NCBI GenBank assembly: GCA_019310965.1
Contig: JAFDDG010000014.1
Span: forward strand, 1 to 64,000
Direction of reading: 5' to 3'
Source of the DNA: Deltaproteobacteria bacterium
GTDB lineage: Bacteria; Myxococcota_A; UBA9160; SMWR01
DNA: 64,000 bases
Shown here: one piece after another, positions 21,648 to 30,204 of the stretch
Position numbering within the stretch: position 1 is the first letter of the stretch
How the letters are laid out: every line of letters starts with the position of its first letter
Program-made: the position numbers and the translations under genes
Notes under the pieces: generated by a model
What the model saw: the letters and a program-made list of their open reading frames with translations, nothing else
What the model was told of the DNA's origin: nothing
Databases searched by the model: none

Positions 21648-23138
21648 ATGGCAGAGGCCACGACACGCGTTCTGGTGGCCGATGGCGAGCGCTTCTTCCG
21701 TGAAGCGATCGTCGAGGCGCTCGCTCAGGCCGGGGTAGCCTGCGAGGCGGTCGAGACGGGCGATGCGGTGTTGGCGCGTGCGTCCGACGCCCAGGTGGGC
21801 GTGCTGGTTCTCGACATCGCGCTCCCGGGTCTGTCGAGTGGTGAGATCTTGCGCACGATTCGCGAGAGCCGTCCGGAGCTGCGCGTGATCGCGGTCTCGG
21901 CGCAGACGGATCACGACCTCGTGCTCGAGGCCTTGCGCCAGGGCGCCAGCGACTATCTGGCGAAGCCGCTTCACGACGAAGAGCTGGTGCTGGCAGTGCG
22001 CCGCGCCCTGGCGGCGCACGACGTGGAGGCGCACTGGTCGCGGCTGCGCATGCGGCTGCGAAGCGTCGAGGCGCAGGTGACGGCGCTGGCGGCGAGGGAA
22101 GACGACGGCAGCGACGCGGCCTTGGCCTCCTTTTCCGAAGCCGTGGCCAACGGCGTGGCCGAGGTGGTGGGCGCCGACAAGACCTCGCTGATGCTCTACG
22201 ACACGGCTGCGACCGAGCTGCACGTTGCCGCCGCCACCGGAGCGGATCTGGATGCCGACGCCATGGATCCGGTGGCGCTGGGGGAGGGTGTGGCGGGCGT
22301 GGCGCTGTCGCTAGGCGAAGCCTTGCTGGTGGAGGACATCTACAGCGACGTGCGGTTTCGGGAGCACACGAGCCGCGAACAATACGCGACGGCGTCACTG
22401 GCGGTGGTGCCCCTGCGGACGCCAAGTACCGCCCTCGGCGTTCTGTGCGCGACGGATCGTGCGGGGGGCGTGCCCTTCGGCGAAGACGAGCTCGCGCTGC
22501 TGCAGCTGCTGGCGGTGCCGGTGACGCAATTTCTGCTTCGTCGGACCGAGGCATCTGCGGAGGTGGGGAGAGCCGGCGAATCGTCGCTGGATGGCGACGG
22601 CGAGCTGGCCGGGGCCGTGTGTGCGGCCCTGGTGCGCGAGATCGAGCCCGCTGCGGTGCTCGATGCTGCCCTGCGGGCCGTCTCCGAGCGCCTCGGTGGG
22701 GCGAGCGTGGCGCTGCACCTCATCGACAACCGCAGCGGCAGGCTGCAGCGAGAGCACGAGGTCCCGTGCGCGGGGCTCGGCGATCGGGCCCAGCTGTCCC
22801 GCGACCGGGGTCTGACGGGGCGGGTGCTCCAGGGCGGTGCCCCCGTCGCAGCGGCGCATCCCGAGTGCGACGAAGCCTTCGCCCCGGACATCGATACGGC
22901 CCTCGACGGAGAGGTTCGCCCGCTGCTGTGCGTGCCGCTCGAGCTGCGCGGCAAGGTGGTCGGCGTGCTGCGCGCGTTTCCGGCCGAGATGGAGGCGCTC
23001 TCCGCGCGCACGCTGCAGATGCTCTCCACCTCGCTCTCGGCTGCGGTTCGCAACGTCCTCTTGTACGGTAGTCTGCTCGAATCGATCGACGAGCTATCGG
23101 AAGCGCGCCGGGAGGCGGGGCACCCGCGGCTCTCATAG
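21648..23138 (+). CDS. Response-regulator protein with receiver and two GAF domains
   Basis: 496 aa soluble protein. Receiver domain residues 6-125 with Asp56 as phospho-acceptor; the acidic pocket reads ADGE instead of DDE-type. A coiled linker follows, then GAF domain 1 (about 160-300) and GAF domain 2 (about 325-480). No output such as kinase, GGDEF or DNA-binding domain is present, so signalling must be by partner protein. It starts 3 nt after hslU and ends 10 nt before argB, so it is co-transcribed with unrelated housekeeping genes. No cognate kinase is adjacent. Confidence 0.8.
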   Translation: MAEATTRVLVADGERFFREAIVEALAQAGVACEAVETGDAVLARASDAQVGVLVLDIALPGLSSGEILRTIRESRPELRVIAVSAQTDHDLVLEALRQGASDYLAKPLHDEELVLAVRRALAAHDVEAHWSRLRMRLRSVEAQVTALAAREDDGSDAALASFSEAVANGVAEVVGADKTSLMLYDTAATELHVAAATGADLDADAMDPVALGEGVAGVALSLGEALLVEDIYSDVRFREHTSREQYATASLAVVPLRTPSTALGVLCATDRAGGVPFGEDELALLQLLAVPVTQFLLRRTEASAEVGRAGESSLDGDGELAGAVCAALVREIEPAAVLDAALRAVSERLGGASVALHLIDNRSGRLQREHEVPCAGLGDRAQLSRDRGLTGRVLQGGAPVAAAHPECDEAFAPDIDTALDGEVRPLLCVPLELRGKVVGVLRAFPAEMEALSARTLQMLSTSLSAAVRNVLLYGSLLESIDELSEARREAGHPRLS

Positions 23139-23148
23139 GGGCGCCGCC

Positions 23149-24000
23149 GTGAAGACATTGATCGACAAGGCCGAGGTTCTGGTCGAAGCGCTGCCCTACA
23201 TGCGGCGCTTCTACGGCAAGGCCATTGTCATCAAGTACGGCGGCAGTGCCATGGCCGACGAGAGCTTGCGGGCGTCGTTCGCCGTCGATGTGGTGCTGCT
23301 CAAGTACATCGGCCTGCGGCCCGTGATCGTGCACGGCGGTGGCCCACAGATCGGCGCCACGCTCGAGCGGCTCGGCAAGCAGTCTAGATTCGTCGACGGC
23401 CTGCGCGTGACCGACGACGAGACCATGGAAGTGGTCGAGATGGTGCTCGGTGGCAAGGTGAACCGGGAGATCGTGACGCTGATCCAACAGGGCGGCGGTC
23501 GCGCGCTGGGTTTGACGGGCAGCGATGGAGACATGATCCGGGTCACCCGCCACCTGGAAGACGACCGCGATCTGGGCCGGGTGGGGCGCGTGGTGACCGT
23601 GGATCCCGAGCCGATCGCCGCCGTCGCGGACGCGGGCTACGTGCCGGTGATCGCGCCGATCGGTGTCGACGCTGCCGGGATCACCCACAACGTGAACGCG
23701 GATGAGGCGGCTGGTGCGGTGGCGGCGGCCCTCGCGGCCGAGAAGTTGATCCTGCTGACGGACGTCGAGGGCGTGCGGGACAGCGCCGGCGAGCGGATCA
23801 CCCAGCTCAGCGTCGAGGAGGCTCAGAAGCAGCTGAGTGAGGGGACGATTCGCGAGGGCATGATCCCGAAGGTGAAGTGCTGCCTTGCGGCGCTCGAGCA
23901 GGGTGTTCGCCGCACCCACATCGTCGACGGGCGAGTGTTGCACGCGGTGCTCCTGGAGATCTTCACGGACGGCGGCGTCGGCACGCTGCTGACCCGGTGA
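23149..24000 (+). CDS. argB: Acetylglutamate kinase
   Basis: 283 aa amino-acid kinase phosphorylating N-acetylglutamate, second step of arginine synthesis. IKYGGSAM, VHGGGPQIG, and GLTGSDGDM motifs are present. The N-terminal helix (EALPYMRRFYGK) is the extension found in hexameric, arginine-feedback-inhibited enzymes, so feedback control is likely. Start GTG 23149. It ends 7 nt before argF; argD, often found in between, is absent. Confidence 0.93.
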   Translation: MKTLIDKAEVLVEALPYMRRFYGKAIVIKYGGSAMADESLRASFAVDVVLLKYIGLRPVIVHGGGPQIGATLERLGKQSRFVDGLRVTDDETMEVVEMVLGGKVNREIVTLIQQGGGRALGLTGSDGDMIRVTRHLEDDRDLGRVGRVVTVDPEPIAAVADAGYVPVIAPIGVDAAGITHNVNADEAAGAVAAALAAEKLILLTDVEGVRDSAGERITQLSVEEAQKQLSEGTIREGMIPKVKCCLAALEQGVRRTHIVDGRVLHAVLLEIFTDGGVGTLLTR

Positions 24001-24007
24001 AGGCGCC

Positions 24008-24931
24008 ATGCCCAAGGACTTCGTATGTCTCGCCGATTGGCCGGCCCAGGAGCTGTGGGCCATGCTCGACCGTGCGCGGGAGCTGAAGCAGCTCGACCGC
24101 GCCGGCCAGCGACCGCAGACGCTCCAGGGGTGCGCCCTGGCCATGTTCTTCGAGAAGCCGTCCCTGCGCACCCACGTGACCTTCGAGGCAGGCATGACCC
24201 AGCTGGGTGGCAACGCGATCCTGCTGCGGCCCGAGCAGGTCGGCATCGGCACGCGTGAATCCGCCGCGGATGTGGCGCGCAACCTGTCGCGCTGGGTCGA
24301 CGGCCTGGTGGCGCGCACCTTCAGTCATACGGTGGTCGAGGAGCTGGCGGAGGCGGCGACCATCCCGGTGATCAACGGCCTCACCGATCTGCTGCATCCC
24401 TGCCAGGTGATGGCGGACTTCCAGACCGTCGCCGAGCGTGTGCCGTTGAAAGACGCCGCGATCGCCTACGTGGGTGATGGTTTCAATATGGCGCACTCGC
24501 TGATGCTGGGGGCGGCGACCCTCGGGCTCGAGCTGCGCGTCGCCACGCCGACGAGTCACCGCCCCTCACCGCGGATTCGCAAGCGGGCAGAGGCCTTGGC
24601 AGCAGCCAGCGGCGCCCGGCTCGGCTGGAGTGAGGACCCCCGCGAGGCCGTTGCCGGCTGTGACATCGTCTACACGGACGTCTGGACCAGCATGGGCCAG
24701 GAGGAAGAGAGCGCGCGGCGGCGTCAGCTCTTTGCGCCCTACCAGGTGAACGCGGCGTTGCTGGCCGGAGCCCCCGACGCCTGGGTGATGCACTGCCTGC
24801 CTGCCCACCGGGGCGAGGAGATCACCGACGAGGTGCTCGACGGCGAGCGCTCGATCGTGTTGGACCAAGCCGAGAACCGCTTGCACGCCCAGAAGGCCAT
24901 CCTCGAGCGGCTGCTCGGGCCCGAGCGCTGA
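24008..24931 (+). CDS. argF: Ornithine carbamoyltransferase
   Basis: 307 aa enzyme making citrulline from ornithine and carbamoyl phosphate. Ornithine loop [12 protein letters not shown] and the WTSMGQEEE motif are intact. The carbamoyl-phosphate motif reads [13 protein letters not shown], that is S-x-R-T-H where S-T-R-T-R or S-L-R-T-R is usual; the last Arg is His. Everything else is canonical, so the call stands. Followed by a 129-nt gap (24932-25060) with no recognisable signal. Confidence 0.92.
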   Translation: MPKDFVCLADWPAQELWAMLDRARELKQLDRAGQRPQTLQGCALAMFFEKPSLRTHVTFEAGMTQLGGNAILLRPEQVGIGTRESAADVARNLSRWVDGLVARTFSHTVVEELAEAATIPVINGLTDLLHPCQVMADFQTVAERVPLKDAAIAYVGDGFNMAHSLMLGAATLGLELRVATPTSHRPSPRIRKRAEALAAASGARLGWSEDPREAVAGCDIVYTDVWTSMGQEEESARRRQLFAPYQVNAALLAGAPDAWVMHCLPAHRGEEITDEVLDGERSIVLDQAENRLHAQKAILERLLGPER

Positions 24932-25060
24932 TTCGTCCCCGAGGGGAGTCCGCGCCGGCAGCCTGCCCGACACCCCGCTGCCCCTGCTCATTCTTGCTGT
25001 CTCGTCTGCCGATGAGCCACAAGCGTCGCGGCGCGAGTGCGCCCGCGGCGAGGAGGAGCT

Positions 25061-26254
25061 GTGAGGGAGGTCGAACAGGTGCCCCAGCTGACCGCAGGGT
25101 GGGAGGACAAGGCCTCCGCGCTGACTCCCGAGGAGGGTTTCCTGCTCTCCCGCATCGATGGCCGGACGCCGTGGGGCACGCTGCGCAGCATCGCCGGCCT
25201 GCCGGAGGAGCGGGTCGACGATTGCCTCGAGGCCTGGCTCCGCGACGGGCTGATCCAGCTGATCGAGTCGCGCAAGATTGTTGCGGTGCCGGTGGGCGAG
25301 CTGGCAGTCGATTCCGGCCTCGAGTTGCCCGTGGAGGTGCAGCAACGCGCGCTCGAGGTCGAGAGGTTGCTCGATGGCTCGTACCACGAGCTCCTGGGTG
25401 TCAACCGGGACTCCGATGCCCGCAGCATCAAGCGCAGCTACTTCAAGCTCTCCCGGGACTTTCATCCCGATCGCTATTTTGGCCGGGACGTGGGTCCGTT
25501 CGGGGATCTGCTCGACCGCATCTTCAAGCAGGTCGCGTTGGCCTACGAGCTGCTGATGGATCCGATCACCCGCACCGAGCTCGAGCGATCGATGAGCTCC
25601 GCGCCGTCGGCTCCTCGGGTCCAGAACGGCCAGCCGCAGAAGTTCAGCAAGCGCGAATGGCTGGCGCGCATGCGCCAGCAGTTCAAGCTGCCCGAGGAAG
25701 TGCTCGCCGAACGCCGCCTGCGTGCGAGGCAGTTGGCCGAATCGGCACAGGTTGCGGAACACCAATGCAACTGGAAGGAGGCGGGCTCCTGCATCCGGCT
25801 CGCCATCGCCTTCGACCCCTGGTGCGACGCCTACAAGCAGCAGTTCGCCGCGATCCAGGTCGAGGTGAATCGACTTCGCGCAGAGGAGCTGTTGCGCGAG
25901 GCCAGCGGTGCGTGGGATTCACACTCGCTCTCCCAGGCGCTCAAGCTCTACGAAGAGGTGCTCCACTACCGGCCGGCCGACGCCGAAGCCACCGACCGAG
26001 CGGCTCAGCTCTGCTGCGAGCTCGAAGAGTTCGACCGGGCCTTCGAGTTTGCCGCGTTGGCGTGCGAGCTGCAGCCCGAGGCCGCTGCCTATCACCTGAC
26101 ACGCGGTCGCATCCTGCGTCGCAATGGGCGCCGCGAGCGGGCCGTCGAAGCCTTGATGACCGCGCAGAACCTCGACCCCCAGGACACTCGCATAAGAGAC
26201 GAGCTCAAGAAGGCGCGACAATCGCCCACGCGAGCTCGCGGAGGCAAAAGATGA
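25061..26254 (+). CDS. J-domain protein with N-terminal winged-helix-like region and C-terminal TPRs (Hsp70 co-chaperone)
   Basis: 397 aa. Residues 15-95 resemble a small helical DUF4388-like domain; a J domain occupies about 106-170 with the essential HPD at 135-137; residues 230-390 hold TPR-type repeats. There is no DnaJ G/F region or zinc finger, so this is a specialised class C co-chaperone. Start GTG 25061 is chosen because AGGAGG lies at 25049-25054. The stop overlaps the ATG of the short Hsp70 (ATGA), making it the likely dedicated partner. Confidence 0.85.
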   Translation: MREVEQVPQLTAGWEDKASALTPEEGFLLSRIDGRTPWGTLRSIAGLPEERVDDCLEAWLRDGLIQLIESRKIVAVPVGELAVDSGLELPVEVQQRALEVERLLDGSYHELLGVNRDSDARSIKRSYFKLSRDFHPDRYFGRDVGPFGDLLDRIFKQVALAYELLMDPITRTELERSMSSAPSAPRVQNGQPQKFSKREWLARMRQQFKLPEEVLAERRLRARQLAESAQVAEHQCNWKEAGSCIRLAIAFDPWCDAYKQQFAAIQVEVNRLRAEELLREASGAWDSHSLSQALKLYEEVLHYRPADAEATDRAAQLCCELEEFDRAFEFAALACELQPEAAAYHLTRGRILRRNGRRERAVEALMTAQNLDPQDTRIRDELKKARQSPTRARGGKR

Positions 26255-27822
26255 GCCGTGTGATTGGTATCGATCTCGGCACGACGAACTCGTGTGTTGC
26301 GGTCATCGACGGGGGCAAGCCCGTCGTCATCCCCAACGCGGGTGGCTACAAGACCACGCCGTCGATGTTTGCGATCGCCCAGGATGGCAAGCGCCTGGTC
26401 GGGCACCTGGCCAAGCGCCAGGCGATTACGAATGCGGAGAACACGGTGTTCGCGTCGAAACGCCTGATCGGGCGGCGCTTCGATTCAGAGGAAGTTTCGC
26501 GGTCTGCCCAGCTCGCGCCGTTTTCGATCGTCCGCGGGCCCAACGACGATCCGCGCATCGACATCGAGGGCAAGAGCTTCACCTGCCCGGAGGTGGCGGC
26601 CATCATCCTGCGGGAGATGAAGCACGTGGCGGAGGAGTATCTCGGGGAGCCGGTCACCGACGCAGTCCTCACTGTGCCGGCGCACTTCAACGACACCCAG
26701 CGTCAGTGCACGAAGGATGCCGGCAAGATCGCGGGCCTGAATGTCTTGCGCATCATCAATGAGCCCACGGCGGCGGCGCTGGCCTACGGTATCGGCCGCG
26801 AAGTCGAGGAGAAGATCGCGGTCTACGACCTGGGTGGCGGCACCTTCGACATCTCGGTGGTGGAGCTCGGCGACGGCGTCGTGGAGGTGCTCGCCACCAG
26901 CGGCAACACCTTCCTCGGTGGCGAGGATTTCGATCGCCTGCTGGTGGAGCACCTGCTGAAGGAGTTCGAGAGCCAGGAGGGTATCGAGCTGGGCACGGAT
27001 CCGATGGCGCTGCAGCGCCTCAAGGACGCCGCCGAAAAGGCCAAATGCGATCTGTCGGCGATGCAGACCACCGAGGTGAACCTGCCGTTCATCGCCAACG
27101 ATGCCAACGGACCGCGCCACCTGAATCTTTCGATCGATCGCGAGACTCTGGAGGGGTTGGTCACCGACGTACTGGGACAGACGCTGGGCTGCGTCGACGC
27201 GTGCCTGATGGATGCCGGTCTCACCGTTGAGGATGTCGACCATGTGGTGCTCGTCGGCGGTCAGACCCGCATGCCGCTGGTTCAGGAACTCGTCAGTGAA
27301 CACTTCGGCCAGCGACCCCATCGGGGCGTCAATCCGGACGAGGTGGTCGCGGTGGGCGCGTGCATCCAGGGCAGCGTGTTGACGGAGAACGGGGGCGACG
27401 TGTTGCTCCTCGACGTGACGCCTCTCTCGCTGGGCATCGCCACCTTCGACGGACACTTCGCCACGCTGATCTCACGCAACTCGACGGTGCCGGTGGTGAA
27501 GTCGCACATCTTTACCACGACGCGGGACCAGCAGGAGGCAGTCAAGATCCGGGTGATGCAGGGGGAGGGCGAGCAGGCGGTGGAAAACGACCTGCTCGGC
27601 GAGTTCATCCTCAACAACATCCCGCGCGCCCGCAAGGGAGAGCCGGAGATCGAGGTCGCCTTCGACATCGATGCCAACGGCATCGTGAGTGTCTCGGCCC
27701 GCGACCTGGCCACCCAGAGCGAGCAATCGATCACGGTCAGCGCGCGCGGCACGCTGAGCGAAGAGGAGCTCGAACAGATCATGGTCGAGCATGCGGAATT
27801 CGAACTTCCGAAGGAGAAGTAA
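26251..27822 (+). CDS. Short Hsp70 (DnaK-like) lacking the C-terminal lid
   Basis: 523 aa versus about 610-640 for DnaK. Nucleotide-binding domain 1-380 is intact (IDLGTTNS at 7-14, DLGGGTFD 193-200, [10 protein letters not shown] 333-342), as are the linker DVLLLDV (383-389) and beta-substrate-binding domain (390-500). The protein stops at residue 523, roughly 20 residues into lid helix A, so the alpha-helical lid and disordered tail are missing. No grpE or second dnaK is adjacent. Likely an accessory Hsp70 for a specific client, perhaps like SglK of Myxococcus (inference). Frame extends upstream only inside the J-protein gene. Confidence 0.9.
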   Translation: MSRVIGIDLGTTNSCVAVIDGGKPVVIPNAGGYKTTPSMFAIAQDGKRLVGHLAKRQAITNAENTVFASKRLIGRRFDSEEVSRSAQLAPFSIVRGPNDDPRIDIEGKSFTCPEVAAIILREMKHVAEEYLGEPVTDAVLTVPAHFNDTQRQCTKDAGKIAGLNVLRIINEPTAAALAYGIGREVEEKIAVYDLGGGTFDISVVELGDGVVEVLATSGNTFLGGEDFDRLLVEHLLKEFESQEGIELGTDPMALQRLKDAAEKAKCDLSAMQTTEVNLPFIANDANGPRHLNLSIDRETLEGLVTDVLGQTLGCVDACLMDAGLTVEDVDHVVLVGGQTRMPLVQELVSEHFGQRPHRGVNPDEVVAVGACIQGSVLTENGGDVLLLDVTPLSLGIATFDGHFATLISRNSTVPVVKSHIFTTTRDQQEAVKIRVMQGEGEQAVENDLLGEFILNNIPRARKGEPEIEVAFDIDANGIVSVSARDLATQSEQSITVSARGTLSEEELEQIMVEHAEFELPKEK

Positions 27823-27867
27823 TCCCGTGACCCCGCGCCCCAGCGCTTGCCGTGTACGAGACCTGCA

Positions 27868-28824
27868 ATGAGTCAAGCCTCTCTGCTTTCGTTTCTGGAT
27901 GCGCCGGTGGTGGTGGGAGACCCGGATGGCAGCGCGGCCTACGTGAATCCGGCGTTCGAAACGCGCTTCTCGGTCTCTGCCGAGCAGGTGACCGGCGAGC
28001 CGCTGGCGCGCCTCTTCGAGGGCGGCGTGCGCGAAGCCGTGCTCAGCTCCGTGGCAGAGGTGTGTGAGACCGGCGTCAGCGGCCGCTTCCGGGTGAAACA
28101 CGCGGGTATCGGCTACGCGGGCCTGGCATCGCCGATCATGGCGTCGGACGCGCGGGTCGGCGTGCTGATCCTCTTCAACGAGAGCGCACCGGACGACGAG
28201 CGCGTGCATCGCTTGCAGCGGACGATCTGCGGGCCGCTGGAGGAGCTGGCGCGCACACTGGAAGAGCTCGCCGAGCGCCCCGCCGTGGCGAACGACGAGA
28301 AGAGCGAAGCTCTGCTCGAAACTGGCACCAAGGCAGTGGAGCAGCTGCGTGACTGGGCCCAGGATCTCTCGGACGTGCTTTCCGGGCGCCGCCCGGAGCA
28401 GGCGCGGCAGGGCCAGTTCGATCCGGCGGAGGTGGCGGCATCCGTCATCGGCAATCTGGCGCCCAGCTTTGCCGCCGCTCAGGTGCATCTCGAAGAGGGA
28501 GTGCCCGCGGCCCTGCCACAAATCGCCGGCAGCTCCGACGACCTGTTCCAGGCGCTCGACAAGCTGTTGCGCGCGCGGCTCGCATCGGCGCCGCCGGGTG
28601 CGACAGTGGCCATCGTCGCTCGCACCGTCGAGCGCGGGGGATCCATGTGGGTCGTGCTGGCGGTGTTGGATGTGCGTCCCGGCGGCGGTGCCGTCGACGA
28701 TGAAGAAGCTCCGCCCACCGAAGTCGTTCTGAAGGCAAGCGCCCTGGGCGGCGAGGTGCGCGTTTCGACGAACCCCGGCCAGGGACGCACGACGGCGATT
28801 CGACTGCGCGCGTTGAAGCAGTAG
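27868..28824 (+). CDS. PAS-domain protein with degenerate histidine-kinase-like C-terminus
   Basis: 318 aa from ATG 27868 (an in-frame start at 27847 would add 7 residues). PAS domain at about 8-115. The following helical region lacks an identifiable phospho-acceptor H box, and the C-terminal 130 residues have an ATPase-like layout without N-box Asn or DxGxG. Only the terminal GGxVRVSTNPGQGRTTAIRLR resembles a kinase end. Probably a sensor or scaffold without kinase activity. It lies 45 nt after the Hsp70 and 22 nt before argG, so it is likely in the same transcript. Confidence 0.65.
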   Translation: MSQASLLSFLDAPVVVGDPDGSAAYVNPAFETRFSVSAEQVTGEPLARLFEGGVREAVLSSVAEVCETGVSGRFRVKHAGIGYAGLASPIMASDARVGVLILFNESAPDDERVHRLQRTICGPLEELARTLEELAERPAVANDEKSEALLETGTKAVEQLRDWAQDLSDVLSGRRPEQARQGQFDPAEVAASVIGNLAPSFAAAQVHLEEGVPAALPQIAGSSDDLFQALDKLLRARLASAPPGATVAIVARTVERGGSMWVVLAVLDVRPGGGAVDDEEAPPTEVVLKASALGGEVRVSTNPGQGRTTAIRLRALKQ

Positions 28825-28846
28825 ACTCCGCGCCGGAGGTCTACCG

Positions 28847-30061
28847 ATGTCTCCCCGGCGTGCCGTCAAGAGGGTGTGTCTCGCCTACAGCGGCGGTCTC
28901 GACACGTCCGTCATACTGCACTGGTTGATCGATCAGTACGACTGCGAGGTGGTGGCCTACGCTGCCGACGTCGGCCAAGCAGAAGAGCTTTCGGGTCTGT
29001 CCGAGAAGGCCAAGGCCACTGGTGCCGTCGATTGCATCGTACGCGATCTCCGGGAGGAGTTCGTGAGCGATTACGTCTTCCCCGCGATCCGCGGTGCAGC
29101 GCTTTACGAGGGCACCTACATGCTAGGCACCGCGCTGGCGCGGCCTCTGATCGCCAAGGCGCAGGTCGAGGTCGCCCGCGAAACGGGATGTGACGCCGTC
29201 GCTCACGGTGCCACCGGCAAGGGCAACGATCAGGTTCGCTTCGAGCTGACCTACCGTGCGTTGGCGCCGGAACTCAAAGTGATCGCGCCGTGGCGTGAAG
29301 AGGCATGGGAGATCCGCTCACGACCGGACTGCATCGCCTACGCCGAGAAGTACGCCATTCCGGTGACGGCGACGCTCGAGAAGCCGTACTCCACGGATCG
29401 GAACCTGATGCACATCTCGTTCGAAGGCGGGATTCTCGAGGATCCATGGCGGGCTCCGGACGAGTCCATGTTCGTCATGAGCGAGTCGCCGGAGGCGGCG
29501 CCGGACGTGCCGGTGGAGCTGGTGATCGGCTTCGAACGAGGCACGCCGGTGTCGGTCGACGGCGAGAGGCTCGGGCCCGCGGATCTGCTGGCGCACCTGA
29601 ACCAGGTCGCCGGCGTGCACGGAGTGGGCCGCGTCGACATGGTCGAGAATCGCTTCGTGGGCCTGAAGTCTCGCGGCGTCTACGAGACCCCGGGCGGCAC
29701 GCTGCTTCACGCGGCGCACCGCGCCATGGAATCGATCACGCTGGACCGTGACGTGATGCACGAACGCGACCGCATGGCGCCTCGTTTCGCCGAGCTCATC
29801 TACAACGGATTCTGGTTCTCACCGGAGATGAAGATGATGCGTGCGGCGATCGAGGCCTCCCAGGAGAACGTGACCGGCGAAGTGCGGGTGAGGGTCTACA
29901 AAGGCGGCGTCACCGTCACCGGGCGGCGCTCTCCCGTGTCGCTCTACGACGAGGCGCTGGCCAGCTTCGACGACGCGGACGAGGAGCACGGCTACGACCA
30001 GGCGGATGCTACCGGCTTCATTCGTCTGCAGGGCTTGCGCCTGACGCCGCCGCGCCGCTGA
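28847..30061 (+). CDS. argG: Argininosuccinate synthase
   Basis: 404 aa ATP-dependent ligase joining citrulline and aspartate. N-type ATP pyrophosphatase P-loop AYSGGLDTSV near the N-terminus, GATGKGNDQVRFE, and the YSTDRNLMHISFEGG segment are all present; full length for the family. GGAGG lies 7 nt before the ATG. It completes the argB/argF/argG set, separated from argF by the chaperone module. argH is not in the window. Confidence 0.95.
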   Translation: MSPRRAVKRVCLAYSGGLDTSVILHWLIDQYDCEVVAYAADVGQAEELSGLSEKAKATGAVDCIVRDLREEFVSDYVFPAIRGAALYEGTYMLGTALARPLIAKAQVEVARETGCDAVAHGATGKGNDQVRFELTYRALAPELKVIAPWREEAWEIRSRPDCIAYAEKYAIPVTATLEKPYSTDRNLMHISFEGGILEDPWRAPDESMFVMSESPEAAPDVPVELVIGFERGTPVSVDGERLGPADLLAHLNQVAGVHGVGRVDMVENRFVGLKSRGVYETPGGTLLHAAHRAMESITLDRDVMHERDRMAPRFAELIYNGFWFSPEMKMMRAAIEASQENVTGEVRVRVYKGGVTVTGRRSPVSLYDEALASFDDADEEHGYDQADATGFIRLQGLRLTPPRR

Positions 30062-30093
30062 GCTCGCGACCGCCAGTCAGTTTCCGACCCTCC

Positions 30094-30118
30094 CATCTAC
30101 CGCGGAATGGGGTAGATG
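30094..30118. terminator. Hairpin after argG (possible terminator)
   Basis: Perfect 8-bp inverted repeat CATCTACC (30094-30101) / GGTAGATG (30111-30118), 9-nt loop, 33 nt behind the argG stop. No T-run follows, so termination is uncertain. The rest of 30062-30204 also holds GGGGC-CTC-GCCCC (30130-30142) just before TACCCT (30147-30152), which could be a promoter with an operator; this is weak. Confidence 0.4.
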
Positions 30119-30204
30119 CGCGTTGTGTTGGGGCCTCGCCCCGCAGTACCCTAGGGCGCCTTTGCGCCGCGCGTTGCGCGCACTCACCAGGAGATGGCTG
30201 CAGC

